A stretch of DNA of 64,000 bases from the NCBI GenBank assembly GCA_030141605.1, contig JAQGDQ010000026.1:940001-1004000 (forward strand), written 5' to 3'. Positions 47,928-58,400 of this stretch are shown here, piece after piece. The stretch's first letter is position 1, and every line of letters begins with the position of its first letter. The notes below the pieces were generated by a model, which was not told where the DNA came from, searched no databases, and worked only from the letters and a program-made list of their open reading frames with translations. Origin of the DNA: Tubiluchus corallicola (lineage: Eukaryota; Priapulida; Priapulimorpha; Priapulimorphida; Tubiluchidae). The position numbers and the translations under genes are program-made.

Positions 47928-48310
47928 GTGTGTTGGCTTCTTTATTTTTGTTTTACGCTTTTTTAATCAAAAGAATCAGACGGACAAGTATTGGTTTGTT
48001 TGGCTTTGACAGATATCTGCTTCCTACTGAGCGCATTCTAATTTTATTATAGAAATCAACTGCATCAAAATAACTTTTGTGCTATTTTTTCCTACTTTTC
48101 CATTTGTGCCTTTTTTCCTTTGCCATTTTTTCCTGTGCCATAATTCCGGTACCACATTTACCGTACATTTTCCTGTGCCATTTTTACCTGTGCCATTACC
48201 GGGCATCGATTAATTGTTATGATGTCTGAAATAAGTTTATAACTTTGAGTGTTTTTGTCAATATAAACCTAATTTCACATTCAGACTGTTTGTATTCTCT
48301 AGGGTGCGCG

Positions 48311-49665
48311 ATAAGTTTGGTACTAGTAATTTTGGTACAAGGAAGCTTTGGTACAGGGAAAATTTGGTACAGAGAAAATATTGTACTGGTAAATATGGTA
48401 CTAACGAAGTTTTGTCAGACATTTTTGCCACAAGTAAATATGGTACAAGGTAAAAATGGTACGGAACAAGTTTGGTACTAGGAAATTTTAGAACTCAGAA
48501 AGTTTGGTACTAGGAAAATATATTTTTTGTATAACCTACTCGAACAAGTTATAGAGGCTCATATTGTTACATTTGTTTTAGTTGTTTTTGTTTGCTTCCT
48601 GTTTGTCTGTTGTTTGTTATTTGTCATTGTTGTTGTTATTGTTGTTTGTCAATTTCTTGTTCGTTCTTTTGTTGTGATTACAACCACTATCACCACTATC
48701 ACCACCACCACCACCACCACCATTATTATCATTATTGCTGCATCATGCCACCACTGTTACTTTTGTCGTTTTGTTGCTGTTGTTATTGTTGTTTTGTAAC
48801 TGTTGCTGTCGTTGTTTTTGTTGCTGCTGTTGTTGTTGCTATTGTTGTTGTTACTGATGTTGTTGTTATTCTTGCCGTATGTTACTTCTTGCTTGCTGCT
48901 TTTGTTGTCCTCAACATCGTCGTCATCTTAATCATGAAAAAGTGCAGTTCTCACTCCCCACCGTAGGCCTCGCGAGAAACCGAACTATGTTTATGCAGGA
49001 CGTTTCTGTCCAGTGATATCATTAGCCATCACCGACATGTTCTTATCTCAGTTTCACCATTTTAATAAAAAAAAACGCAGAAAGTGATCATTTTTCCGGA
49101 AAAAACTAATTGACCGACTTTTTTTGAAAAATTCGCATGGTGAGTTGGAGACCTTTAATTTTTTGCTGAAAAAATTCTCAAATGTACCTGCATGGGTGGA
49201 ATAATCACGGATAAAATTTTAGCTGCCACACACTATTAATTACAGTATACTGTTTCATGAACTTTTTAATAAATCAGACTTTCCTTGTACCAGATTTCCT
49301 CCCTACTGAATAAAATTCTTTATTTTCTAGTTGAAACAATTATTTTACACTGAGATATAGAAATGCTTTCTTTGTCGTTTAGTATCAAATTTTCCTCGTA
49401 CCATATTTTCATAGTACCAAAACTTCCTTCTACCAATATTTCTTAGTAATAAAAAATCCTGGTACCATATTTTCCTCGTACCAAACATTCCCCGTACCAC
49501 ATTTTCCTACTATTAAGAATTCCTTGTACCTAAAGATGATAGTGCCAAATTTACCTGTACCAAAATTACCACGTACAAAGAATTTCTAGTACCAAATTTT
49601 CCCGGTACCAAAATATCTTCGTACTAAAATTACCAGTACCAAACTTTCTTGTACCAAACTTTTCT
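48311..49665. mobile_element. Foldback-type element with arms of degenerate TTTGGTACAAGGAAAA units
   Basis: The left arm (48311-48522) starts AAGTTTGGTACTAGTAATTT and continues TTGGTACAAGGAAG. The right arm (49380-49665), reverse complemented, starts AAGTTTGGTACAAGAAAG, then TTTGGTACTGGTAATTTT. Both arms are arrays of roughly 15-17-bp GGTAC-centred units, about ten or more per arm, in opposite orientation. The centre carries TTG/CAC triplet repeats and no transposase. It lies 107 bp from the element ending at 48203. Confidence 0.7.
48590..48870. repeat. TTG/TTA/CAC trinucleotide tracts
   Basis: Imperfect TTG/TTA and ACC/CAC triplet arrays. Long ORFs here encode Val/Cys/His homopolymer-like peptides and are repeat artefacts. 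They lie inside the foldback element. Confidence 0.9.
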
Positions 49666-51205
49666 ACATTCAGTTTCTAGATGCTAAAAGATAACAAGCA
49701 TAATCTTGATGTATGTTACGCCCGACACGACGACGACGGCGACTGACACGACGACAATTATAATGAAGGTAGTCGATGGCGCAGGTGATAGTGATGATGA
49801 TGGAAGTGGTAGTGGTGACCATGAGGATCATTAAACATTTTGTTTCATTAAACAAAGTCAAAGTTTATTAGTTAAATAGCGGTTAAATGACAAATGTCAG
49901 ACGCGAATTCTCTCTTAAAGTCTAAAAGTCATAAGCCAGCAAATCATTTATACTGCCAGCCTATCAAGTCTTTTTTAAAAGCATTTGATACCGAGTTTAA
50001 ATTAAGGTCTTTTATATAATAATCAAATAAAAAAACTTTTATATTTGATTTATAGGGTCACATAATAAGTCGTATCAAATCAAACGTGTATTATGCTACG
50101 ATATGTTATCCTTACTTAGTTTATTTAAAACTTGTTTTACTACATTCGCATCTAAAACAAATACAAATATGAAAAGTGATTTCAATGTACAAGGTTCGTA
50201 TAAGTACATAACGAAGAGTTATTAACAATAATAAAAATAACTTTAAATTAAAGAAATCTCATATTTTGCTGCCCACAGCATAACAAACATTAAATATTAG
50301 TTATCCATTTGCTGTAAGCCCTGTCATTTCAACATAAACGTTGTTGTTGTCACTTGAATTTTTGCTGCGAATTTATATTTACGACTTAGAGAATTTCATA
50401 AAAATATTATTAAGTAAATGGCAAGATCAAAACTGCCTTTGCATGAAAGCAGATATTATTGCATTTTTCTCTAACAACCACACATCCATCTTCCTTAAGG
50501 GAGTAAACAATATTTCTTTCCACATTTTCATTTTCTCCGCGCAGAGCTATAACTGCTGGAACTGTGGCGGTGCCTTTGATGTGCGTCGGCGCTATTGATG
50601 TAATTAGCGGCCCATTAAGGAATCTGCGCCCGACCTTCTAGATGCAGTTGTGGGCCTATTTAAAACTTGTGAGACGGTAAACCCAGCTTACAGTCTCCCC
50701 TCATTAAGTGATTATGACGTAGGCAGTGATACCAGTGGCACCGAGTTTTATTTTATTGATTCTTGAATTCTTGGAAGAATGAGAAAACGTAAATTTCGAC
50801 TCCAAATTCTGCTGCAACTGATTTAATATTTCCAGAGGATTGTATTATTTGCGAGCTTAAGACACTTCGTTAAACCAAATTATTCTCGCTAAGTTTGCAA
50901 TATATATTTACCAGTACTACTATATAATACTAGTACTTATATCTCGACTATAATTACTTTCTTGGACTTAGTGTAAAGTAATATCTCATTTACATTTTCA
51001 ATAAATGCAATTTACGCAGTAAAGTCAGCTAATTTGACAAACACATAATTTAACATAATGAACGGTAAGTTATGCTTTTAAAACGCCAACACTTTATTGT
51101 GAGTATTATATCATAATTTTTATCACTTCTGTGACTGTTGTCTCCACTTAGGTGTAATATAAATTTACTATTTTAATTAGAGCAAAGATCAGAATTAGAT
51201 GGATG
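49666..51205. other. Sparse region with one candidate tiny exon
   Basis: Contains the candidate exon at 50545-50580. A segment at about 50405-50648 stays open on the minus strand, and an adjacent plus-strand stretch (50602-50766) ends in an acidic peptide. Neither is identifiable. The remainder is AT-rich with no feature seen. Confidence 0.35.
50545..50580 (+). CDS. Candidate 12-codon exon with CWNCGG motif
   Basis: A CCGCGCAG acceptor is followed by codons for SYNCWNCGGAFD and a GTGCGT donor. The phase (0/0) matches the exon ending at 46383. C-W-N-C-G-G is the start of the N-terminal zinc-binding module of metazoan HSCB. Without the donor the frame stops six codons later. The minus strand is also open across this segment, so the exon could be spurious. 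Confidence 0.3.
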
Positions 51206-51507
51206 TTACTTTAACAGGACATTCAGGGCACCTTGGACACTAGACGCTTCCATAGCTCCTTTTGCTGCTTTTGCAATCTGTACGGAAAGAAAATAAATTA
51301 TTAAATCGTATATAAGTGAGTACAATGGGTGATATCAATATCCCATAATAAATTGCTATTGATTTAGTGCGCGGCAAGTTTCATGTCAAAATATTTTTAC
51401 TTACAACACTTTGATCTTTGTTGATTAGATGCAAGGCGGTTTCCATACACTCAATAAAAGCACCTCTCAAATCAGATTTTAGGTGTAAAGTTGTTGGAGA
51501 GTGTTTA
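51206..51507 (-). CDS. Two terminal exons of an unidentified minus-strand gene (partial)
   Basis: The proposed last exon 51277-51206 follows a TTTCTTTCCGTACAG acceptor and encodes IAKAAKGAMEASSVQGALNV, then LLK and a stop. The preceding exon (51507 or so to 51405) ends at a consensus GTT|GTAAGT donor and encodes LKSDLRGAFIECMETALHL, then INKDQSV. The phase across the 127-bp intron is 0. The composition (Ala/Glu/Leu helical, no low complexity) is protein-like. I do not recognise the family. Further exons should lie to the right of 51507 but were not found. A plus-strand ORF (51544 onward) overlaps that area without recognisable motifs. Confidence 0.4.
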
Positions 51508-52490
51508 CTGTTGTGATTAAACTCTGGCGCGGAGGAATTTAGTTTGCATCAAATTGCTCGGCGGAGTGGTTTGCCACTGATTTACATCATCGATTCTTGG
51601 TGGCTTATGGCTTTGTGTCGGCGAGTAATTCTTTTTGCAAACTTTCCCATAATAAATATGATACTGGTAGCTTTAACTGGAGTGATTTATACTGGGATTA
51701 TACGCCTCCTACGCCTGCTGGTTCAGTTTGTGGCCTTACACGCGAGTGTTGCTCCAGGGCGATCTGCACAACAGCGTTGCGTTCATTCTTCTGAAACTTC
51801 AAGCGGTGATCGAAGCCTGGAGCAAATTTTTGAACAAAAAACGAAAGCTTGGTTAAATGCGCGAACATGGTATAATAGTTTAACTTTGGCTTAATTTAAA
51901 AAAAGGCCAGATTTTCTCAATTTTTGCTTCATTTATGCTTACGTAAAAAAAGCCAAAATAGCACAATTTTGTATTTATTATAAAAAGAAATTTTCTGAGC
52001 TATAAGAGACACGTGAAATCACAGATCGTGTGATATTTTCGCGAATTCTTTCATTAATTTCCTTATTGAAACATCGGGAAAATTATTCTAAAGTCATTTC
52101 ATTCGTCCAAACTACGCATGCTTTACCGAATTAATTACTGGAGAGACTACAGCCAAAAAATTTCTATGATCTCTAAAATCACTGAACCAGGCTGTTCACT
52201 CATATCAACAATATAAGCCAATTAGGAAAGGCAATGATTTTTTGAAATATAATTTGTATATACTCGTCAGTACCTACTCATCAGTCAAACTCATCTGTGA
52301 TTATTCCTGACCAAATACTTTTTAACAAACTACAGTAAGTTAATGGGTTTCAAAAATCCTTCAGCCCGGTGGTATATCATAACTTTCCTTTACACAGATA
52401 ACTTAATGATACCTCGGTTATTTACCTCAGTTATCTCACTGCTTATTGCAGTTGTACTTTTATTATTTTTTTGTCATTTTCCAATATCAT

Positions 52491-52567
52491 AGACCAGACG
52501 GTACGATCGAATTGTAACGCGTGTGTTTTCCGTCTTGGAGGTCGTTAGTTCGATACTGCGGCCTTGT
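52491..52567 (+). repeat. Eroded tRNA-derived SINE head
   Basis: TACGATCGAATTGTAACGCG, then GTTTTCCGTCTTGGAGGTCG, then AGTTCGATACTGCGG has the A-box, anticodon-arm and GTTCGAT B-box layout of a tRNA. Mismatched stems exclude a working tRNA gene. Confidence 0.4.
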
Positions 52568-53870
52568 CTTTGCAAATAAGATACGTGTTTTCATTATAGA
52601 GGTATCGTTTAGTTAAAAATTATAGTGGACAATAGTTTTGACTAAATGAAATAATGGAGACAATAATGAAATAAAACAAAATATAAAACGGAGTACAGTA
52701 ATGCATGGATAGTTGTGAAATAAAAGTAAAATTGAACGCGTAAAATCGACAGCAGGTAAGCCACTACAAATACATTTATTTATACAGTATTATATATTTA
52801 CTGGGTAATTACGTTTCACACAATAGATAAATACACTGCTTACAAAAATATAAATACATACATATATAACGCTATAGAACATATATTACATTAGTAACAA
52901 TACAATAATAAAAGTTAAATACAAGAATTTAAACTAAAGGCAAAACATGAAGGATAAATAGAACAAACACGAAATAAAACTGAAAGGTGAAAAGTTCAAA
53001 TTTTCAGAAAATACTGCTTCTCGCACTTTTGTGGAAAATTTGTGTTGTTTTATGTGTTATAGTGACTGGCTGCCTGAAAATGAGTGGTGTCTTCTCTTTA
53101 GGCTAATTTTCTCCCAAAAAGATTATTTTCTCCCTGATTTTTAAAACTCACAGAACTATTTCCAAAATATATCACCCATTCTGAGCTTAGTAAGCCTTAC
53201 AGGATAAAGCGTATGCCTAATGAACTGGCCTCGTTAAGATTTAGCACAAAAAGGTCACATTGAAATTTGAACACAATGGCTCAAGTTGTATGACTTGTTT
53301 GAAATCTTAAAATTAACATTAATATAAATTGTTATTGTCTGTGAATCTGCATGTTTCATGTACTTATATGAAGGTGTTCATCTAGATAGAAATTAAATGA
53401 GCTATGTGCCACCAGAACTTCTGAATAAAAATGTTTAAATGGTAGGCGCAGTCGATCTTGAATCGATTTTCGTTCAGCTTTGCTTTTATAAACGAATAAT
53501 TTATAATCAACAAATTGCTATTTTCGTGCCTTGTTCTTGAAATTGATTTCCCCGTCAACGTGAATCAACACTAAATCGGTATTCAAATCGTAACTTCCAT
53601 TTTGTTTTAAATTTTCATCTCTAGAGTAATTCAAATAGGGTATTAAAAGCTGTAGTACAATATTACTGCACACATCTGTATTTGAGAAAATTCTGCCTAA
53701 AACAATAAACGACATATAACAGGCCGTGTTCAACTTAGATTTAAGGTTCTACTTCACGGCAGAATCGTCTTACACCCGGTTTAATCAGCTGCATAGCAAA
53801 ATGATCTTGATTCACCTCCTCCGGTTTTTATTATTTGTTTGAACCTTTTTGTTTTTGTTTTTTTATAACT

Positions 53871-53909
53871 CGCACACGCACACCGCACACACACACACAC
53901 ACACGCACG

Positions 53910-53944
<35 letters not shown>
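53871..53944. repeat. (CA)n / CACG microsatellite
   Basis: CA repeats with CACG interruptions over about 70 bp. ORFs on both strands here are repeat artefacts. Confidence 0.97.
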
Positions 53945-53948
<4 letters not shown>

Positions 53949-54199
53949 AGGATAACGAAACTCACAGGGCACTCTCCCCAGAAAGAAACATTTATGGTTA
54001 TACGTGAGCCGTCACCCCAGGGTCACAAGTCATAGCGTTGGCGTGGTTTCTTTCTTTTTCATTACTCTTTGGTTTCGTCTATAGCTTTTGCACTAGGACT
54101 AAATTTTTTGCTGTGTAGCTACAGGGAGTTGAAACCTTGGGCTAAACGTGGATCAAGTGCCTTATGGAAAATTTTCCGCCAAGGGACAAAAACTGAAAC

Positions 54200-54540
54200 T
54201 GATGAGTAACAGACACCCGTCTTTCCAATGTCGAGTAATAGTGGCTTGTAGGATATCAAATGAAAGGTCTCAATGAAGCAAATTTAACGGTGTGGATTTT
54301 GCACAGGTTACTTCACCGTTGAGCTCATTAAAAACCTTGATTTGACGAAACCACTGCTTTCGCCGCTGAGTAACAGTGGCTTCTAGTGTATCAAACAAAT
54401 CTCGATGAGACGAATTAAATGATACAGGTAATGACCCCATTAAAAGGCCAAAACTGACATTATGGCTCTGCTGAGAGATAAAGGTTCAGTGACAAGCAAT
54501 AGTAAGATGTAGCATGTCAAATGAAAGGTTTTGAAGAACT
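54200..54540. repeat. Three-copy diverged tandem repeat, about 135-bp period
   Basis: The block GAGTAATAGTGGCTTGTAGG, then ATATCAAATGAAAGGTCTC recurs at about 54233, 54368 (GAGTAACAGTGGCTTCTAG) and 54498 (AGCAATAGTAAGATGTAGCA, then TGTCAAATGAAAGG). Each is followed by an AATGA/GATGA-like segment. The copies are substantially diverged. Confidence 0.7.
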
Positions 54541-55478
54541 AAAAACTGTGATAAACTGTTTTTTAATACAGAAATCGATATAATTATTAGAAAATTATGT
54601 AGTTTCATGATGTTCAAATTTTATTTTTATTTCTGAATTGAGTCAAAAATATTTATGCCTTCACTTTTGCTTTTAATGGCCTGGTGTTGTTGTGTTGGCT
54701 AGACATTTAATTTTTTGTTTCCGTTAAAAAGACACTATTAATTTTCGTGAATTATTGCACTTTTTTCCTTAGAAATATTGTACATGTTGCTCATTTGCTT
54801 TATATTTAAAACAAAATTTTCTACTGTGAAAAATATTTTATTCACCTGAGCAAGTCTGTATAAATTTTTCAAGTGCTCTGCTTAGCTCTGCTTACAAGCA
54901 CTTAATTGTTTATAACCCTGATGTAGGTGTAAACGTGCAGGTTTGAAATAGTTAACCAATGCATTGTTGCCATCGCTGCGGCTTCAACATGTGACAAACA
55001 AAAATCGTAGTTACAATGCTTCGGGATTAAGTAAGGCTAATAATTTTTTATGTTACTGTTAATTTTGCAACTTCGTCTGATGATAATCATTTATATTTTT
55101 AGTTTAGTTATTGTGCTTAGTTATAAAGAAATTTGCAATTTAAATTTCCTGTCATGAGTGTCGTCGACAATTTCTTTTTAAATTCTGGCAGAATGCGAAT
55201 TCTTAGTTTGCAGTGTAATGCACAGAACAAATCAGTGAAACGCTAAGCTAAGTGGTCGATAATTAAAATTAATTTTATTAGCTTTGGTGGAAATGATTTA
55301 ATAGAAATCTTGTCTCCATATTCTTGCAAATATGGCAAGGTGTGGCGAAAGGGGCAAAATTTCAAAAAATAACGTCACGTGATTGACAAGCAGTTGACAG
55401 TAAACAAACTCACGTGCCTGATTCTGCAAATAGCAATTTTGAATTGTTGCACTACTCCGAGTAGCTTTATTATACGTG

Positions 55479-58400
55479 ATGTCGAAATTCCAAGAATTTC
55501 GTAAAAAAATGGGAAAGCCCGAATTAAAGTCGCGAGGTAAAGGAGACTTTCCTGATAAATCAAGCCTCGCAACGAAAAACTTACTCAACAACGCGAGGAA
55601 TACGGGACAGCTCAATTTATCTTGTCGCAGTCTTTCATTAGGTAAGAGGTAACCTTGTACTGCACAATGTCTAACGTAGTGTCAAACAGATCAAGTTGCT
55701 AAGTAAAATAGTAATAATGTAATTTCACTTCTATTCATGAATTAAATAGTTACAGCGCCATCCCAGTAATCACATTCATCTATTGAAGGATGGTTTGAGT
55801 AGTTGACCTTCTTGGTCTTTCGCCATCCTATTTCTATTGTGATAATTAAATACATTTACTTGCCTCAGTTATATCATGAATATGGAAATAAATGCACGTT
55901 TTGAATTAAATGGTAGTAGAAACATTCTTTGTCAGAAATTTCTTGAACAAAGCAAGTGCATCTAAAAGCTGAGTATACAGCAGACTTTGGAATTCGGATA
56001 CATTCTGAATCATGCAGCAACCCTAACCATGCAGAAACTGCTTGTTTGTTTCACATTATTTATACTGATAGTCAATGAATACAGTACAGTAGAGAATCCG
56101 CTGTAATCCCATACATGCTTTTTCGTGATCACTAAATACTAAGTGCTGACCAATGTGGTAATCAGGGCCGGTTTTAAGCCAATTAGACAGACCTCATTAA
56201 ATGTAAGAGCAGACAGCAAAAAAACGTACGTTGACAAGTCATCACTACTGTCACTGGTAGTTAATTATTAATTATTAAGTCATTAAGTATTAATAATAAT
56301 TATTATTATTACTTGCTGTATTTAATCATGAGCATGGTAGAAATTTTTGGAATAAGTTCTTCACTCTTGAAATAACACACTTGCTTTCTTGTAATTCAAA
56401 AGATGTTACAAAAACACAGTAAATCAGTTCACATGTACTATAGAAGTGGTAAACAACTGAATAATGGAGACAATAGAACTAATTAGCTCATGTCTTCCCA
56501 TTAAAAGCTCGTTTAAACATTGTTATTCTTGAACTAGTTTCTGTATGTCTGCACTATATATATATATTTAATGTAATTGAAACTGTATATGAAAAATGAC
56601 GTTATGAAAGCCATTGACTTTAAAATGACTCAGAAAGATTTTTTTGGTCAAAAAAGCCAGAAAAGTCAATTTTTAGAAGGCCTATTCACAAACAGACTTT
56701 CGAAAATATCGACGAACCGATTTTGAGATATTTTTGTGAAGTGACCCAGAAACTAGGTGAAACACAACAACATGTTAATTAACGTATGACTGTGTGTGCC
56801 AGAATGTTCATAAACTATTGTTGTTTATTTCACAACAATTAAAGAAAGAAAGGAGACACTGAATAATTGTGAACCTGTTGGGTGAAACTGCCTAGTTAAA
56901 AAGCTAAGACTGAGCTAATGTATACAGTCCTTTCGGCAGTCAACCTTAATGAATTGTTTATTAGAGGTACCACAATCACCAGTGGACAGTTATTTGACAT
57001 TACCAGAGGGGGTACCTCACTGATAAATATTGACTTAGTTTTTCTAATGCTGAGATTCAACTCTGAAACTCGTTACCGGAACAAGGAGTCGGTGCTACAA
57101 ATGTGATGTGCTTTAAATATACTCTCGACACATACCTCCTCCTAAGAAACCTCCTATTCTGATGCTAATTTGTGTGCTGGAGGCGGAGCCTGCTGTGGCA
57201 GTATCGAGAAGTATTTGTAGTTTTGCACATTTCTTATGCTAGGAATGATAGCTAACACAAGAGTCAAGGACTGGACAGCTAGGATGTTCACCAATAGGTG
57301 AGATTGTGGGAGCAAAGCTGATGTCATCTTATATTGTGATGATTGTAGACTAGACACATTTGTAATGTAAGTGGCTAAGCACGTTCTACAAGTGCAAGCT
57401 GAGTGTACATTTTTTCTTACAGAACAAGCTAGGCAGTATCAACACTTGTGCCTTAGTTTGTAATTATGTGTTTTTGTCTCATGTCGTGATGTCTAAAAAA
57501 TTCAAATCACTTAATTTTTTTAAAATTCCTCTGCACAGTCAGGGACTATATAGTAAAACATACTTGGCATGATTCTTACTGTGACTGTAGTGATGTCATT
57601 TCAGAAACAGAATTTTTCGTTGTTTGACTGTAGCTTAAACTCTGTAGTATGACTATTTCCTATGGTACAATAAGACAGTATGTATGTCATTTTCTTGTGG
57701 ACTTTATGCTTTTTATTTTAGGAGTCTAAAATATGGGCTAAATTTAAATGGCTCGAGATGGCCTTGCATAAAAAAATATTTGTAACAATGCTTATTATAA
57801 GTCAACTTTAGGTGGTGATTGGTGAAAATTATTTACCTGAGTTGTTAGAGTTTCTGTTGCATTCTATCACCTAATGAGTATCAGTTTAGTTTTATCTACA
57901 AAATTGAGCATCTAATCACTTTGAATGTGTACACAGATGCAGCATCACACTTGTGCTTGTACCTATGGTCATTTTAAGGTTTTTCTGTGTAATCTATTGC
58001 AAATGCACTTAAAGAATATACTTTTAAATAAGGTTAAGAATTTTATAAAGAAAGGGTGACTATTGACCCGAGGTGATCGAATCGGTTGCCTCTAAATATT
58101 GATTGGCCAACATTTAACGTATCACAGCAAAAAAATGTCGTTTTTTAACAGTACAACTGCTCAGGACAGAATATGCTGTGTAAGTGATAAATAATAATTA
58201 TTGTTTGTATATTATTTAGGCTGTGCCTGTTTTTTGGCTATAAATGTTCATATTTGATTTTTGATTAGTAGACGTTAATTTTTTCCATTTAAATATCAAA
58301 GTTTTCATTCAGAAGAATTAATTTATGTTTTTTTAAATACTGTAGATTTAATAAAAAGCTCCTTAAAATGTTATTGAACTTTTTTTGTATTCTGAGGTGA

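Larger units (their letters stand above)
46973..48203. mobile_element. Foldback-type element with arms of degenerate GGCACAGGAAAAAT units
   Basis: The left arm (about 46973-47063) begins CCCGGTAAAATGGAACAGGA and repeats GGTAAAAATCGCACAGGAAA-type units. The right arm (about 48075-48203), reverse complemented, begins CCCGGTAATGGCACAGGT and repeats the same units, including GGCACAAATGGAAAA as in the left arm. The 1-kb centre holds a CTCTGCCAAGGAAGTTATG block and a 277-bp tandem duplication. There is no transposase ORF. The arms are inverted but internally repetitive, as in Foldback transposons. Confidence 0.65.

Noticed and set aside
48527-48966. Overlapping ORFs of 90 and 124 codons rich in Val, Cys and His
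   Set aside because: Pure products of TTG/ACC triplet repeats inside the foldback element.
52491-52567. Functional tRNA gene
   Set aside because: Boxes are present but the stems mismatch; more likely a decayed tRNA-derived SINE.
53518-53733. 71-codon minus ORF (SNTDVCSNIVLQLLIPYLN)
   Set aside because: Looks mildly protein-like, but has no supported splice partners and no recognised homology.
53781-54035. ORFs on both strands with VCVCV or HTHTH runs
   Set aside because: Encoded by the CA microsatellite.
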